DNA of 64,000 nt, from contig NZ_RJPZ01000001.1 in assembly GCF_003943615.1 (NCBI RefSeq), positions 56,480 to 120,479 on the forward strand, given 5' to 3'. This document shows positions 46,012-56,551 of the stretch, in pieces (position 1 is the stretch's first letter; every line of letters begins with the position of its first letter). A program made the translations under genes and the position numbers. Source of the stretch: Streptococcus australis. GTDB lineage: Bacteria; Bacillota; Bacilli; Lactobacillales; Streptococcaceae. Below the pieces are notes generated by a model that was not told where the DNA came from, did no database searches, and worked only from the letters and a program-made list of their open reading frames with translations.

Positions 46012-46247
46012 TGACCAATGGTCTCGTAGTCCTCACTTATTTGGATGCATACAAAAAGGAACGTCAGATCAGCTACGATAATTTGGATCACTGTTTATTA
46101 GCTTTTTCAGGCTGTGTGACCCTTCCAGATTCCTATCAGGTTGTTTCCGTATCCTACAAGGGACAAACATTACCTTTTACTGGAAAGATAGGCGACTTCT
46201 ATCGCTATCTGATTCAGTTTGATCAGAGTTTAAGAAATTCCAACTAA
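46011..46247 (+). CDS. DUF4649 family protein
   Basis: A 78-residue acidic soluble protein of unknown function, family assigned from general resemblance and context. It has no signal peptide and no cysteine pair. The TAATG overlap with DUF1831 makes it the last gene of the prs-nifS-DUF1831-DUF4649 series. A terminator follows. Confidence 0.8.
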   Translation: MTNGLVVLTYLDAYKKERQISYDNLDHCLLAFSGCVTLPDSYQVVSVSYKGQTLPFTGKIGDFYRYLIQFDQSLRNSN

Positions 46248-46252
46248 GAAAG

Positions 46253-46279
46253 AAAAGCACCTTTTTGGTGTTTTTTTTA
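46253..46279 (+). terminator. Intrinsic terminator after DUF4649
   Basis: AAAAGCACC / GGTGTTTTTTTT stem-loop with a T-tract. Confidence 0.7.
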
Positions 46280-46290
46280 GTAGAAGATAG

Positions 46291-46319
46291 TTGCTTTATT
46301 CACAAACTTTTTATACAAT
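46291..46319 (+). promoter_or_regulatory. rex promoter with Rex-like half site
   Basis: TTGCTT (46291-46296), 17-bp spacer, TACAAT (46314-46319). TTCACAAA in the spacer matches one half of the Rex operator TTGTGAA-N4-TTCACAA; the other half is degenerate. Confidence 0.55.
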
Positions 46320-46341
46320 AGATTTGAAAGGTTGTGATATT

Positions 46342-46986
46342 GTGAAACAAGATAAGACTAATCCAATTCCTCGTGCTACTGCCAAACGACTCTCCCTCTA
46401 CTACCGCATTTTTAAACGCTTTAATGCAGAGAAAATCGAGAGAGCCAATTCAAAACAGATTGCTGAAGCCATCGGGATCGACTCCGCAACTGTTCGTCGC
46501 GACTTCTCCTACTTCGGAGAGCTAGGACGACGTGGTTTTGGTTATGATGTCAAAAAGTTAATGAACTTTTTCGCAGATCTCTTAAATGATAACTCCATCA
46601 CCAATGTTGCTATCGTCGGTATTGGGAATATGGGAAGTGCCCTTCTTCACTATCGCTTCCATGAGCGAAACAAGATGAAGATTGTCATGGCATTTGATAC
46701 CGATGATCATGAGTTAGTCGGTACTAAAAGTAAAGATGGTATTCCGATTTACGGCATCTCAACGCTGAAAGAAAAACTAGAGGGACAAGAGATCCAAACA
46801 GCCATTTTAACAGTTCCAAGTGTAAAATCTCAAGAAGTTGCAGATGTACTTGTTGAAGCTGGTATCAAGGGAATCCTCAGCTTTTCACCAGTACACTTAA
46901 CAGTTCCAAAAGATGTGGTTGTCCAATATGTCGATCTAACCAGTGAACTACAAACCCTTCTCTACTTTATGCGCAAAAATACTTAA
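46342..46986 (+). CDS. rex: Redox-sensing transcriptional repressor Rex
   Basis: Rex senses the NADH/NAD+ ratio and represses fermentation genes when NADH is low. The 214-residue protein has an N-terminal winged helix ([39 protein letters not shown]) and a Rossmann domain with [19 protein letters not shown] 46342 (read [17 protein letters not shown]) follows AAAGG and gives the family length; the longer frame would start inside the promoter. Three-hairpin element copy D follows 5 nt after the stop. Confidence 0.96.
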   Translation: MKQDKTNPIPRATAKRLSLYYRIFKRFNAEKIERANSKQIAEAIGIDSATVRRDFSYFGELGRRGFGYDVKKLMNFFADLLNDNSITNVAIVGIGNMGSALLHYRFHERNKMKIVMAFDTDDHELVGTKSKDGIPIYGISTLKEKLEGQEIQTAILTVPSVKSQEVADVLVEAGIKGILSFSPVHLTVPKDVVVQYVDLTSELQTLLYFMRKNT

Positions 46987-46991
46987 TAAAT

Positions 46992-47169
46992 GAGGCTGGG
47001 ACAAAAGTCCTAGCCTCTTAATTGTATTTGGATTGTCGAGCAAGACGCAGTGCTTGAGTGGGCTCTACTACGCTGAGTTCATCAGCTTTTATGGCCCTAC
47101 TCAACTGTGAGGAGGTGGGACGACGAAATCGAATTCTAACGAATGACCGATTTCTGTCCCACTCTCTTT
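46992..47169 (+). repeat. Three-hairpin 3'UTR element, copy D (after rex)
   Basis: Same three-hairpin order as copy B. The terminal GTGGGAC...GTCCCAC is followed by TCTCTTTCC. It fills the gap between convergent rex and radC. Confidence 0.9.
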
Positions 47170-47173
47170 CCGT

Positions 47174-47857
47174 CTATACCAATAAGTCTGTCTCCTCTCG
47201 GTAGCTATAATAGTCATCGGTTGAGACAATTAGATGGTCAAGAAAAACAATTCCAAGACAATTACAGGCTTCAATCATTTGTTGGGTGACACCATCATCA
47301 TTCTTACTCGGATGAATGATTCCAGATGGATGGTTGTGAACAAGGATTAAAGACGTCGCCATATGCTTGATGGCATAATGCAAGATCTCTCGAGGTTCTG
47401 CAATGCTACGATTGACTGTTCCGATAAAAATCACTTGCTGATGGATAATTTGGTTCTGGGTATTCAGATACAAGGCCAGTAAATGCTCTTGTTTCTCATG
47501 GCCGATCTTTTGCTGCATCATCTTTGCAAGCTTCTGACTACTCATAATTTGTTCTGTTTCAATCACTTGGGAAGTCTGGATTCGTTTCCCAAGTTCAATA
47601 GCAGCTAACAGCTCAATTGCCTTTACTTTCCCAATCCCTGGAACTTCCTGTAGCTCCTGAAAGCTCATACTAGCCAATTCCTTTAAGCTCTTTAGTGAGC
47701 CTAAGAGTTCCTGTGCGATCTCGTAGACTGTTTTATTTTTGTTCCCCGTCCGTAATATGATGGACAGCAATTCTTGATTACTGAGCTTATCAGGGCCTTC
47801 TGTAAGCAAGCGTTCTCTAGGTAAAAGACTAGCTTCTTGAAATACAATATGATACAT
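47174..47857 (-). CDS. radC: RadC/JAB-domain protein
   Basis: A 227-residue protein with an N-terminal helix-hairpin-helix ([19 protein letters not shown]) and C-terminal JAB/MPN+ metallo-domain ([16 protein letters not shown], HxH...D). A DNA-repair role has been doubted. In pneumococcus it belongs to the late competence genes. ATG 47857 follows TTGAGGAGG. That ribosome site forms the 3' arm of a hairpin, with a cin-box-like TGCGAATT in the loop. Confidence 0.92.
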   Translation of the reverse strand: MYHIVFQEASLLPRERLLTEGPDKLSNQELLSIILRTGNKNKTVYEIAQELLGSLKSLKELASMSFQELQEVPGIGKVKAIELLAAIELGKRIQTSQVIETEQIMSSQKLAKMMQQKIGHEKQEHLLALYLNTQNQIIHQQVIFIGTVNRSIAEPREILHYAIKHMATSLILVHNHPSGIIHPSKNDDGVTQQMIEACNCLGIVFLDHLIVSTDDYYSYREETDLLV

Positions 47858-47863
47858 AAAAAA

Positions 47864-47895
47864 CCTCCTCAATTAATAATTCGCAATTGAGGAGG
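47864..47895 (-). promoter_or_regulatory. Terminator-like hairpin holding the radC ribosome site and a cin-box-like loop
   Basis: On the - strand CCTCCTCAATT (47895-47885) pairs perfectly with AATTGAGGAGG (47874-47864), followed by TTTTTT and the radC ATG. TGCGAATT (47885-47878) in the loop matches 6 of 8 bases of the ComX box TACGAATA. Confidence 0.7.
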
Positions 47896-47919
47896 AAAAT
47901 GGATGAGTCTGTATAAAAT

Positions 47920-48198
47920 TTATATAGGACAAACTACTTCTCTTAGGTTTTCAAGGATTCGAGTTTCTTCATTTGAGAAGTTAATTCTATAGCCTTCTTG
48001 CACTTGTTCCAAGGTTGCTAGGAATTGACGAATTTCGTATCGAATTAAGTGCTCTTGGTCATCAGGAAGGTTTTCGATGGTTTCAAAGACCTGTTCCACT
48101 TCGTAGATTCCCTTGGTAATGAGCCCCGTTTTTGGGAAATCATTGACCAGTAAGCCGTAGAAATTTCTTAGCAGAGTATAGATATCTTCTGTTCGCAT
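47920..48198 (-). CDS. Hypothetical protein
   Basis: A 92-residue soluble, acidic, mostly helical protein that I do not recognise. It has no signal peptide, membrane segment or metal-binding motif. ATG 48198 follows GGAGGAAAGGA. It lies 62 nt upstream of the radC start, in the same direction, separated from radC by the hairpin described above, which would terminate its transcript. Confidence 0.75.
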   Translation of the reverse strand: MRTEDIYTLLRNFYGLLVNDFPKTGLITKGIYEVEQVFETIENLPDDQEHLIRYEIRQFLATLEQVQEGYRINFSNEETRILENLREVVCPI

Positions 48199-48317
48199 TC
48201 CTTTCCTCCAAGCTTCTTTCTATCACTCTTCTATTATAAAATAGAAAGCATGCCAAAATATGTCAGTCAGGTAACATTTTATGACTATCCTCTTACAAGT
48301 TGGCAGAATATTAACAG

Positions 48318-48497
48318 AAAGAGAGTGGGACAGAAATCGGTTATTCGTTAGAATTCGATTTCATTGTCCCACCTCCTCACAGTTGAGTAGAGCTATAAAA
48401 GCTAATGAAATCAGCCTAGTAGAGCCCACTCAACCACTGCGTCTTGTTCGACAATTCAAAGACAATTGAGAGGCTAGGACTTTTGTCCCAGCCTCTT
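48318..48497 (-). repeat. Three-hairpin 3'UTR element, copy E (after srtA)
   Basis: Begins 8 nt after the srtA stop on the - strand. The middle stem carries AGCTC opposite GGGCT (G-U pairs retained). Terminal GTCCCAC is followed by TCTCTTTC. Confidence 0.9.
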
Positions 48498-48503
48498 TGT
48501 TGA

Positions 48504-49250
48504 TTATAATTGCATTTGATTATAAGATTTTGTGAAAGCTTCTAGGATATCTTTTGGTGCTTTCGAGTAATCTACTGAAGTTTCCAAAGTACCTTTTACA
48601 ATCGTACGATAAGTTGCTGCAGCATCCTCACAGGTCACCAAGGTAATTTCATTTACCCCTTCACGATCTGCAATGACATCGACCCGATCTGGCGTTACTG
48701 TCTCAACAGAATTGATGACATAGGTATACACCTTTTCCTTATCAGTGATATAGATTTTCATTCCAGCTTTGGCATGTTCTAATGGAGAAAAGAGCATTTC
48801 ATTTGCCCCTGTCAACCCAAAGACATGGTGACTAGCCAAGGAGTAATTCCTTTGCCCCATAACTTGGTCCTCTTTCATGGTACCTGCCCCATAATAAAGT
48901 CCTACATTATCTAGGCCTTTAAAAATCGGAAGGTTCATCTTCAATTCTGGAATGGCAATTCCCCCAATAACAGGTAACTTTTGTGCCTGCCATTGGGCAT
49001 TGATAACAGATTCTGTAGAAAGAGATTTGACTTCTTTAAAATCAAAGCTAGTCTTAGCATCTTTATTCTTATCGATGGTCTTTTTCGATACCTTGCTGAC
49101 CTGGTACTGATTGGTATGCCAAACCATGATCATGTTCCGAATTGGAGCATTAAAAATCAGAGCGATAGACAAAAGAATCAGTAAGGTAGCAAAGATATTA
49201 ATTAAGCGATTGCGTAAGCTTGTTTTCTTCTTTTTTCTTCTTGAAGCCAT
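48504..49250 (-). CDS. srtA: Class A sortase
   Basis: Anchors LPXTG surface proteins to the cell wall. The 248-residue protein has a basic N-terminus and one signal-anchor segment (about 16-37). An extracytoplasmic sortase barrel follows, with catalytic His in ASHHVFG, Cys in TLVTCEDAAATYRTIV and Arg in the same segment. Position directly after gyrA (8 nt gap, GGATAAAAA upstream) is the usual streptococcal arrangement. Confidence 0.97.
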   Translation of the reverse strand: MASRRKKKKTSLRNRLINIFATLLILLSIALIFNAPIRNMIMVWHTNQYQVSKVSKKTIDKNKDAKTSFDFKEVKSLSTESVINAQWQAQKLPVIGGIAIPELKMNLPIFKGLDNVGLYYGAGTMKEDQVMGQRNYSLASHHVFGLTGANEMLFSPLEHAKAGMKIYITDKEKVYTYVINSVETVTPDRVDVIADREGVNEITLVTCEDAAATYRTIVKGTLETSVDYSKAPKDILEAFTKSYNQMQL

Positions 49251-49258
49251 TTTTTATC

Positions 49259-51721
49259 CTACCCTTCACTTTCCGTTTCAGTCTCTGACTCATCTTTTTC
49301 GTCAGCTTGAACCGTTGTAAAGGTTACGATTTGGGCATCTTGGTCCAGACGCATGACTTTCACACCCATGGTCGAACGTCCAGTTTGAGAAATATTCGCG
49401 ACACTTGTACGAATCATGACGCCTGTATTGGTGATAATCATCAAATCCTCATCTCCTTTGACAGTCATGAGACCAGCTAGAGGACCATTTTTATCAGCCA
49501 CATTAGCGGTTTTAATCCCTTTACCACCACGTCCTTTGGTTGGATACTCATCAGCACGCGTGCGTTTCCCATATCCCTTTTCAGTGATAATCAATACTTC
49601 ATCTTGATCTGTAATCACGCTGGCACCGACCACTTGATCGCCTGGACGAAGGTTGACCCCTCGGACACCAGTTGCTGAACGGCCCATATTCCGTACAACA
49701 GACTCTTTGAAGCGGACAGAATACCCAAATTTAGTCCCAATGATAACGTCCGTATTCCCATCCGTGAGGAAGACGTTGATCAGCTCATCCTCATCCTTGA
49801 GGTTCAGAGCTTTCAAGCCATTTTGACGAATATTGGCAAACTCAGCTACACTGGTCCGTTTAACCAAACCTGAACGGGTCGTAAAGAAGAGATAGGCGTC
49901 TTCACTACGATCCTGAGCGACGTTAATAATTGTCTGAATGGATTCTCCATCATCTAACTTCAGCAAGTTAACAATCGGAAGCCCTTTGGCTGTACGGCCG
50001 TATTCAGGGATTTCATAGCCTTTGAGACGATAGACCCGTCCCTTATTGGTAAAGAAGAGCAAACGATCATGGGTGCTAGTAGAAACCAATTCACGGACAA
50101 AGTCGTCATCCTTGACCCCTGTACCTTGAACACCACGTCCCCCACGTTTTTGAGCAGTAAATTCATCCTGATCCAAGCGTTTGATGTAACCCTTATTAGA
50201 CAGCGTAATCAAGACATTGGTCTCTTCAATCAAGTCTTCATCTTCTAGTGATAGAACTTCTCCTACCATCAGCTCTGTCCGACGTGGATCTCCAAATTTA
50301 CGTTTGACTTCATCCAATTCTTCCTTGATGATGGCAACTACACGCTCTGGTTTTGCTAAAATATCAGCAAGATCAGCAATCAAGGCAACGAGATCATCGT
50401 ATTCGCTTTGAATCTTGTCCCGTTCCAACCCAGTCAAACGACGAAGACGCATATCCAAGATAGCTTGGCTTTGACGCTCAGACAGCTTAAACTTACTCAT
50501 CAATTCAGCTTGAGCTTCTGCATCCGTCTGACTATTCCGGATAATTTTAATCACTTCATCGATGTGATCAAGAGCGATTAAGAGACCTTCCAAGATATGG
50601 GCACGAGCTTCCGCCTTCTCTTTATCAAAGATAGTCCGGCGGGTTACCACTTCTTTTTGGTGCTCAATATAAGATCCTAAAATCTCACGAAGGGAGAGAA
50701 TTTTAGGGACACCATTTTGGATAGCCAACATGTTGAAACCAAAGTTGGTTTGCATTTGGGTCATCTTGAAGAGGTTGTTTAAGATAACATTAGCTGAGGC
50801 ATCGCGACGGACTTCAATGACGAAACGAACCCCTTCACGGTTTGATTCATCCCGAACAGCGGTAATGCCATCAATCCGTTTCTCTTGGACCAAACGAACA
50901 ATATGTTCATGCACTTTGGTCTTGTTGACCATATAAGGAAATTCTGTCACAACAATGCGTTCACGACCAGTCTTGGTCTCTTCAATTTCCGTGCGGGAAC
51001 GCAAGACAATCGATCCCTTTCCTGTTTCATAGGCCTTATGAATACCTGATTTGCCCATGACCAAGGCTCCAGTTGGAAAGTCAGGTCCAGGAAGCACTTC
51101 CATCAACTCACGCGTGGTCACATCAGGATTGTCCATCATTAACTTGACAGCATCAATAGACTCACCGAGGTTGTGTGGTGGGATATTTGTCGCCATCCCT
51201 ACCGCAATCCCTGTCGCCCCATTGACTAACAAGTTGGGGAAGCGAGCTGGAAGGACGTTTGGTTCCCGTTCGCTGGCATCATAGTTATCTGTGAAATCAA
51301 CTGTATTCTTGTTGATATCTCGAAGCATTTCAAGAGCAATCTTGCTCATACGAGCTTCCGTATACCGTTGAGCAGCGGCTCCATCTCCATCCATAGAACC
51401 AAAGTTCCCATGCCCATCTACAAGCATGTAACGATAACTCCACCATTGCGCCATCCGAACCATAGCCTCATAAATAGAGGAGTCACCGTGTGGATGGTAT
51501 TTACCCATAACATCCCCAGTAATACGGGCAGATTTCTTATGTGGTTTATCAGGCGTAACCCCAAGTTCATTCATTCCATATAAGATCCGACGATGAACTG
51601 GCTTTAAACCATCACGCACGTCAGGAAGAGCCCGAGACACGATAACACTCATTGCGTAGTCGATAAAACTGGTCTTCATTTCCGATGTTAAATTAACATC
51701 AACTAAGTTATTATCCTGCAT
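49259..51721 (-). CDS. gyrA: DNA gyrase subunit A
   Basis: Catalytic subunit of gyrase, which introduces negative supercoils. The 820-residue protein has the winged-helix region [16 protein letters not shown] with the wild-type Ser81 and Glu85, catalytic Tyr120 in [10 protein letters not shown], the GyrA-box [10 protein letters not shown] and C-terminal beta-pinwheel repeats. No quinolone-resistance substitution is seen at these two positions. The C-terminus is acidic. Divergent from ldh; srtA follows. Confidence 0.98.
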   Translation of the reverse strand: MQDNNLVDVNLTSEMKTSFIDYAMSVIVSRALPDVRDGLKPVHRRILYGMNELGVTPDKPHKKSARITGDVMGKYHPHGDSSIYEAMVRMAQWWSYRYMLVDGHGNFGSMDGDGAAAQRYTEARMSKIALEMLRDINKNTVDFTDNYDASEREPNVLPARFPNLLVNGATGIAVGMATNIPPHNLGESIDAVKLMMDNPDVTTRELMEVLPGPDFPTGALVMGKSGIHKAYETGKGSIVLRSRTEIEETKTGRERIVVTEFPYMVNKTKVHEHIVRLVQEKRIDGITAVRDESNREGVRFVIEVRRDASANVILNNLFKMTQMQTNFGFNMLAIQNGVPKILSLREILGSYIEHQKEVVTRRTIFDKEKAEARAHILEGLLIALDHIDEVIKIIRNSQTDAEAQAELMSKFKLSERQSQAILDMRLRRLTGLERDKIQSEYDDLVALIADLADILAKPERVVAIIKEELDEVKRKFGDPRRTELMVGEVLSLEDEDLIEETNVLITLSNKGYIKRLDQDEFTAQKRGGRGVQGTGVKDDDFVRELVSTSTHDRLLFFTNKGRVYRLKGYEIPEYGRTAKGLPIVNLLKLDDGESIQTIINVAQDRSEDAYLFFTTRSGLVKRTSVAEFANIRQNGLKALNLKDEDELINVFLTDGNTDVIIGTKFGYSVRFKESVVRNMGRSATGVRGVNLRPGDQVVGASVITDQDEVLIITEKGYGKRTRADEYPTKGRGGKGIKTANVADKNGPLAGLMTVKGDEDLMIITNTGVMIRTSVANISQTGRSTMGVKVMRLDQDAQIVTFTTVQADEKDESETETESEG

Positions 51722-51757
51722 TAAAACAATGCCTCTCTTTAATTAATTCACCATACT

Positions 51758-51763
51758 ATTATA
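51758..51763 (-). promoter_or_regulatory. gyrA extended -10 promoter
   Basis: TATAAT on the - strand preceded by TGT. No good -35 is seen. Confidence 0.55.
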
Positions 51764-51800
51764 ACACATTTAGTGCTATTTTTCTCCTTCTGAACACAAG

Positions 51801-51816
51801 TGTAAAAACGTTTACA
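51801..51816 (+). promoter_or_regulatory. Catabolite-type palindrome upstream of ldh
   Basis: TGTAAAAACGTTTACA is a perfect TGTAAA/TTTACA dyad with a 4-nt centre. It is 2 nt longer than a standard cre, so CcpA binding is only possible. Confidence 0.45.
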
Positions 51817-51839
51817 TCGTCCAAATTAAACGTAAAACC

Positions 51840-51868
51840 GTGACAAAGAATAGTAAAAGTGGTAGAAT
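51840..51868 (+). promoter_or_regulatory. ldh promoter
   Basis: GTGACA (51840-51845), 17-bp spacer, TAGAAT (51863-51868) preceded by TGG. Confidence 0.65.
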
Positions 51869-51898
51869 AAATGCGAATGGGGTAACCCAAAAAAATAG

Positions 51899-52903
<1,005 letters not shown>

Positions 52904-52913
52904 ACAAATAATC

Positions 52914-52947
52914 AAACACCATGTCCTAGACATGGTGTTTCTTTTTC
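52914..52947 (+). terminator. Intrinsic terminator of ldh
   Basis: AAACACCATGTC / GACATGGTGTTT stem followed by CTTTTTCTT. Confidence 0.9.
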
Positions 52948-53027
52948 TTATGAACATGAAGCAAAAGGACCCTGAGAGCCTGCCACAACCTTTTCAAACC
53001 AATGGGGATCACTTGCCCAGTAACAAA
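52948..53027. other. Intergenic stretch without a gene
   Basis: Between the ldh and tRNA-Arg terminators. Nothing recognisable is seen. Confidence 0.4.
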
Positions 53028-53052
53028 AAAAGAGAGCCTCTCAGCTCTCCTA
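53028..53052 (-). terminator. Intrinsic terminator of tRNA-Arg
   Basis: GAGAGC / GCTCTC stem followed by seven T on the - strand. Confidence 0.8.
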
Positions 53053-53058
53053 TTGTCA

Positions 53059-53130
53059 TCCACCCTGAGAGAATCGAACTCCCATCTCAAGAACCGGAAT
53101 CTTACGTGATATCCATTACACTAAGGGTGG
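53059..53130 (-). tRNA. tRNA-Arg(CCG)
   Basis: Acceptor CCACCCT/AGGGTGG, anticodon loop TTCCGGT giving CCG (reads CGG), T-arm GGGAGTTCGATTCTCTC. The CCA end is not encoded. Confidence 0.93.
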
Positions 53131-53173
53131 CAACTGTTATAGTATATCAAATTTTCAAGGATATTACAAGTAA

Positions 53174-53354
53174 AAAAGAGAGTGGGACAGAAATCGGTAA
53201 TTCGTTAGAATTCGATTTCGTCGTCCCACCTCCGCACAGTTGAGTAGGGCTGTAAAAGCTGATGAAATCAGCGTAGTAGAGCCCACTCAACCACTGCGTC
53301 TTGCTCGACAATCCAAAGACAATTCAGAGGCTAGGACTTTTGTCCCAGCCTCTT
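53174..53354 (-). repeat. Three-hairpin 3'UTR element, copy F (after rpsA)
   Basis: Begins 9 nt after the rpsA stop. The terminal stem GTGGGAC...GTCCCAC is followed by TCTCTTTTTT, the best U-tract with that of copy A. Confidence 0.9.
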
Positions 53355-53361
53355 AAAAATA

Positions 53362-54561
53362 TTACAATTCAATGTCACCAAACAAGTCAGCCATTGAGAA
53401 TCCAGTTTGAGTTTCTGGAAGTTCAAAGTCACGTTTTTCTTGTTTTGGACGACGTGGACGTTGTTGACGTTTTTCTTGTTTTTCGCCTTCTTCTTGAGCT
53501 GGACGTTCTTCAAGAGCTTTGATAGAAAGTGATACACGTTCATCAGCAGCATTTACTTCAAGAACTTTAACAGTTACTTCTTGTCCAACTTTAAGCACAT
53601 CTTTTGGATTTTCAACACGTTTGTGTGAAATTTGTGAGATGTGAACAAGTCCATCGATACCTGGCAATACTTCAACGAATGCACCAAAGTCAGTCAAACG
53701 TTTAACAGTACCTTCGATGACATCACCAGCAGCTAATTTTTGTTCAACGCCATCCCATGGTCCAGGTGTTGTAGCTTTCAATGAAAGTGATACACGACCT
53801 TCTTCTTCGTTCAAGTCAAGAACTTTCACTTCGATTTCTTCACCAACAGTTACAACTGATTTAGGTGAAACGTTGCGTTCGTGTGACAATTCAGTCAAGT
53901 GAACCAATCCATCAACACCACCAAGGTCGATGAAAGCACCGAAGCTAGTGATACGAGCAACTTTACCAGTTACAACATCACCAACGTTCAATTTACCAAA
54001 TACTTCAGCGCGAGCTGCAGCTGATGCAGCTTCAACAACTTCACGACGAGAAAGGATAAAGCGGTTTTCTTTTGCGTCAACTTCTTTGATTTTAGCATCA
54101 AATTCTTGACCCACGAAACGTTCAGTGTTACGTACAAAACGAGTATCAAGCATTGAAGCTGGAATAAATCCACGAAGTCCTTCAAATTCTACTGAAAGTC
54201 CGCCCTTAACAGCGCGAGTTCCTTTAACAGTAACAACTTCTTCTTCACGTCCAACCAATTTGTCCCATGCTTTGCGAGCTTCTAAACGTTTTTTAGACAC
54301 AAGGTAAGTTACTGTATCAGTATCTTTACCAACTACTTGACGAAGAACAAGCAATTCAAGTGTTTCACCTGGTTTAACCAAGTCATTGATGTCAGCATCA
54401 CGATCGTTTGTCAATTCGCGAAGAGTCAAGACACCTTCGACACCAGTTCCAGAGATTGCAACGTTAGCTTGTGTAGCGTCAACTGTTAAAACTTCAGCAG
54501 TAACAACATCACCTGGCTCAACTTGGCTAACACTGTTTAGCAAATCTTCAAATTCATTCAT
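53362..54561 (-). CDS. rpsA: 30S ribosomal protein S1
   Basis: Binds mRNA on the 30S subunit and aids initiation. The 399-residue protein has four S1 repeats (about 16-88, 105-170, 190-260 and 275-347, for example [19 protein letters not shown] and [20 protein letters not shown]). That is fewer than the six of Proteobacteria and typical of Firmicutes. A basic tail and [12 protein letters not shown] end it. Codon use is that of a highly expressed gene. Confidence 0.97.
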   Translation of the reverse strand: MNEFEDLLNSVSQVEPGDVVTAEVLTVDATQANVAISGTGVEGVLTLRELTNDRDADINDLVKPGETLELLVLRQVVGKDTDTVTYLVSKKRLEARKAWDKLVGREEEVVTVKGTRAVKGGLSVEFEGLRGFIPASMLDTRFVRNTERFVGQEFDAKIKEVDAKENRFILSRREVVEAASAAARAEVFGKLNVGDVVTGKVARITSFGAFIDLGGVDGLVHLTELSHERNVSPKSVVTVGEEIEVKVLDLNEEEGRVSLSLKATTPGPWDGVEQKLAAGDVIEGTVKRLTDFGAFVEVLPGIDGLVHISQISHKRVENPKDVLKVGQEVTVKVLEVNAADERVSLSIKALEERPAQEEGEKQEKRQQRPRRPKQEKRDFELPETQTGFSMADLFGDIEL

Positions 54562-54728
54562 CTAAAAAATCCTCCAACAATCAAGTTTTCTAAACTTGAC
54601 ATACTTATAATTATTTTTCCTAAGCAAGCACTCGCAACGAAATCAAAATGATCTACAACGACTTCTTCATATAAAGAAATAAAATACCTGAGTAGATATT
54701 TTACCACCTTATCTGATATTACCTAGAA
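54562..54728. other. Leader region of rpsA
   Basis: No gene seen. AT-rich, holding the presumed rpsA promoter and leader between the tRNA pair and the start codon. Confidence 0.4.
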
Positions 54729-54800
54729 CTGGGGTAGCTGGATTCGAACCAACGCATGAGGGAGTCAAAGTCCCTTGCCTTACCGCTTGGCTATACCCCA
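54729..54800 (-). tRNA. tRNA-Gln(TTG)
   Basis: Acceptor TGGGGTA/TACCCCA, anticodon stem AGGGA/TCCCT with loop CTTTGAC (TTG), T-arm GTTGGTTCGAATCCAGC. Downstream of tRNA-Tyr, probably co-transcribed. No encoded CCA. Confidence 0.95.
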
Positions 54801-54849
54801 AAAAGAGCGCTGACATTAGTCACTTTATCATCGTCATAATGAACGCTAA

Positions 54850-54930
54850 TGGAGAGAGAGGGATTCGAACCCCCGAACCCGAAGGAGCGGATTTACAGTC
54901 CGCCGCGTTTAGCCTCTTCGCTATCTCTCC
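54850..54930 (-). tRNA. tRNA-Tyr(GTA)
   Basis: Acceptor GGAGAGA/TCTCTCC, anticodon arm GCGGACTGTAAATCCGC (GTA), long variable arm typical of tRNA-Tyr, T-arm GGGGGTTCGAATCCCTC. Confidence 0.96.
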
Positions 54931-54982
54931 AAGCAAATCAACAGTCACAATTATACCATTGATTAAATGAAAATGCAACCCC

Positions 54983-55213
54983 TTATTTGTTCAAATTATA
55001 ATTTTCGATGGCAGTTTCTACTGCTTTTTCAAGGGATTTATAAAGACTGTCTACAGATGCATTTTTAACAAGAGCAAATTGAGCACCCATATCAGCAATC
55101 TCAGCAATAGCCTTTTTTCCAATCGTTAATTGGTAGCCATCAAAGGTTTCCTTACCTACAAGCACTTTACTATCTGCAATTTGAATTTCGATTTTTTTAT
55201 CTTTCTTACTCAT
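54983..55213 (-). CDS. DUF2969 family protein
   Basis: A 76-residue soluble protein (MSKKDKKIEIQIADSKV...) of a small family found in lactobacilli and streptococci. Function unknown. It has a basic N-terminus and no membrane segment. ATG 55213 follows AGGTGGAAG. It stands alone between ilvE and the tRNA pair. Confidence 0.85.
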   Translation of the reverse strand: MSKKDKKIEIQIADSKVLVGKETFDGYQLTIGKKAIAEIADMGAQFALVKNASVDSLYKSLEKAVETAIENYNLNK

Positions 55214-55320
55214 TCTTCCACCTCATTTCAACCCCTTTATTTTACAAAAATTTTCACATGCTTGCAAGCCGAAAATGTTTCATGATTAAATTATTTTATT
55301 TTGCTAGTATTTATTCCTAT

Positions 55321-55344
55321 GAAAAAAGAGGGAGTCCCCCTCTT
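55321..55344 (-). terminator. Intrinsic terminator of ilvE
   Basis: AAGAGGGGG/(A)CTCCCTCTT stem followed by TTTTC on the - strand. Confidence 0.85.
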
Positions 55345-55353
55345 ATGATTGAT

Positions 55354-56379
55354 TTATTCAGTTACCTTGAAAATCCATCCTTCTGGTGCTTCAATATCAC
55401 CAAACTGGATGCCTGTTAATTCATCATAAAGCTTCCGGGTAATTGGTCCTACTTCAGTTTCTGAATAGAAGACATGGAAGTCATCTCCGTGTTGAACTCC
55501 ACCAATCGGAGAAATGACTGCTGCTGTTCCACAAGCACCTGCTTCAACAAAACGGTCTAGATGATCAATTGGCACATCCCCTTCGATTGGTGTCAAACCA
55601 AGACGATGCTCTGCTAGATAGAGCAAGGAATATTTGGTAATTGATGGCAAGATGGAAGGACTCAGTGGAGTGACAAACTCATTATCAGCTGTAATTCCAA
55701 AGAAGTTTGCTGACCCTACTTCTTCAATCTTGGTATGGGTCGCTGGATCCAAGTAAATCACGTCGGAGAAGTTCCGAGACTTAGCTAATTTACCAGGTAG
55801 GAGGCTAGCAGCATAGTTTCCACCAACTTTCGCTGCACCTGTCCCATGAGGTGCTGCCCGGTCGTACTCATCTTGAATCAGGAAGTTGGTTGGGACCAAG
55901 CCACCCTTGAAGTAGTTTCCTACTGGCATTGCAAAGATGGTAAAGATGTATTCCTCTGCTGGTTTCACACCGATAATATCTCCAACCCCAATCAACAAGG
56001 GGCGAAGATAGAGAGTTCCACCAGTTCCATATGGTGGGACATATTCTTCATTGGCACGAACTACTGCTTTACAAGCTTCCACAAACATATCCGTTGGAAC
56101 TTGAGGCATCAAAAGACGATCAGCCGTCCGTTGTAGGCGTTTGGCATTCTCATCTGGACGGAATAATTGAATACTGCCATCCTTTGTCCGATAAGCCTTC
56201 AATCCTTCAAAGGCTTGCTGTCCATAGTGCAAACTTGGAGAAGATTCTGAAATATGAAGAGTGGAATCTTCGGATAGCTCTCCCTTCTCCCAGGCTCCAT
56301 TACGGTAATAAGCAATGTATCGATAGGGTAATTTCATATAAGAAAATCCAAGATTTTCCCAATCAAGTGATACTGTCAT
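55354..56379 (-). CDS. ilvE: Branched-chain amino acid aminotransferase
   Basis: PLP enzyme for the last step of Ile, Leu and Val synthesis (and first of breakdown). The 341-residue fold-type IV protein has SLHYGQQAFEGLKAY, PLP Lys in AAKVGGNYAASLLPG, and EEVGSANFFGI. ATG 56379 (MTVSLDWENLGF) follows GAAGGAAAA. The frame stays open upstream to 56496 through a possible MNKVIPCGG start, which lacks a ribosome site. A perfect CodY box lies upstream of the promoter. Confidence 0.96.
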   Translation of the reverse strand: MTVSLDWENLGFSYMKLPYRYIAYYRNGAWEKGELSEDSTLHISESSPSLHYGQQAFEGLKAYRTKDGSIQLFRPDENAKRLQRTADRLLMPQVPTDMFVEACKAVVRANEEYVPPYGTGGTLYLRPLLIGVGDIIGVKPAEEYIFTIFAMPVGNYFKGGLVPTNFLIQDEYDRAAPHGTGAAKVGGNYAASLLPGKLAKSRNFSDVIYLDPATHTKIEEVGSANFFGITADNEFVTPLSPSILPSITKYSLLYLAEHRLGLTPIEGDVPIDHLDRFVEAGACGTAAVISPIGGVQHGDDFHVFYSETEVGPITRKLYDELTGIQFGDIEAPEGWIFKVTE

Positions 56380-56455
56380 TTTGTTTTCCTTCTTCCATTC
56401 AAGACTTGCTAAATAGCAAGAGCCACCACAAGGGATGACTTTATTCATGTACTCT

Positions 56456-56509
56456 ATTTTACACCATTTCATGAGAATTTCAAGTGATGTTTGCAATTTT
56501 CAGAAAATT
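56456..56509 (-). promoter_or_regulatory. ilvE promoter with perfect CodY box
   Basis: AATTTTCTGAAAATT on the - strand (56509-56495) matches all 15 CodY consensus positions. TTGAAA (56483-56478), 16-bp spacer, TAAAAT (56461-56456) form the promoter just downstream. Confidence 0.85.
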
Positions 56510-56517
56510 TATCTAGC

Positions 56518-56547
56518 AAAAAAATTAGCCAGAAACCGGCTAATTTT
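56518..56547 (-). terminator. Intrinsic terminator of parC
   Basis: AAAATTAGCCGG / (TTC)TGGCTAATTTT stem on the - strand with flanking T-tract. Confidence 0.85.
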
Positions 56548-56551
56548 GTTT

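Noticed and set aside
46299..46306. Complete Rex operator in the rex promoter
   Set aside because: Only one half site (TTCACAAA) is good and the partner half is degenerate, so it is listed as a weak candidate only.
56380..56500. T-box or leader-peptide attenuator upstream of ilvE
   Set aside because: No T-box core or specifier loop is visible, and the MNKVIPCGG frame has no stop before ilvE. Only a small CTTGCTA/TAGCAAG hairpin is present, while a perfect CodY box explains regulation.
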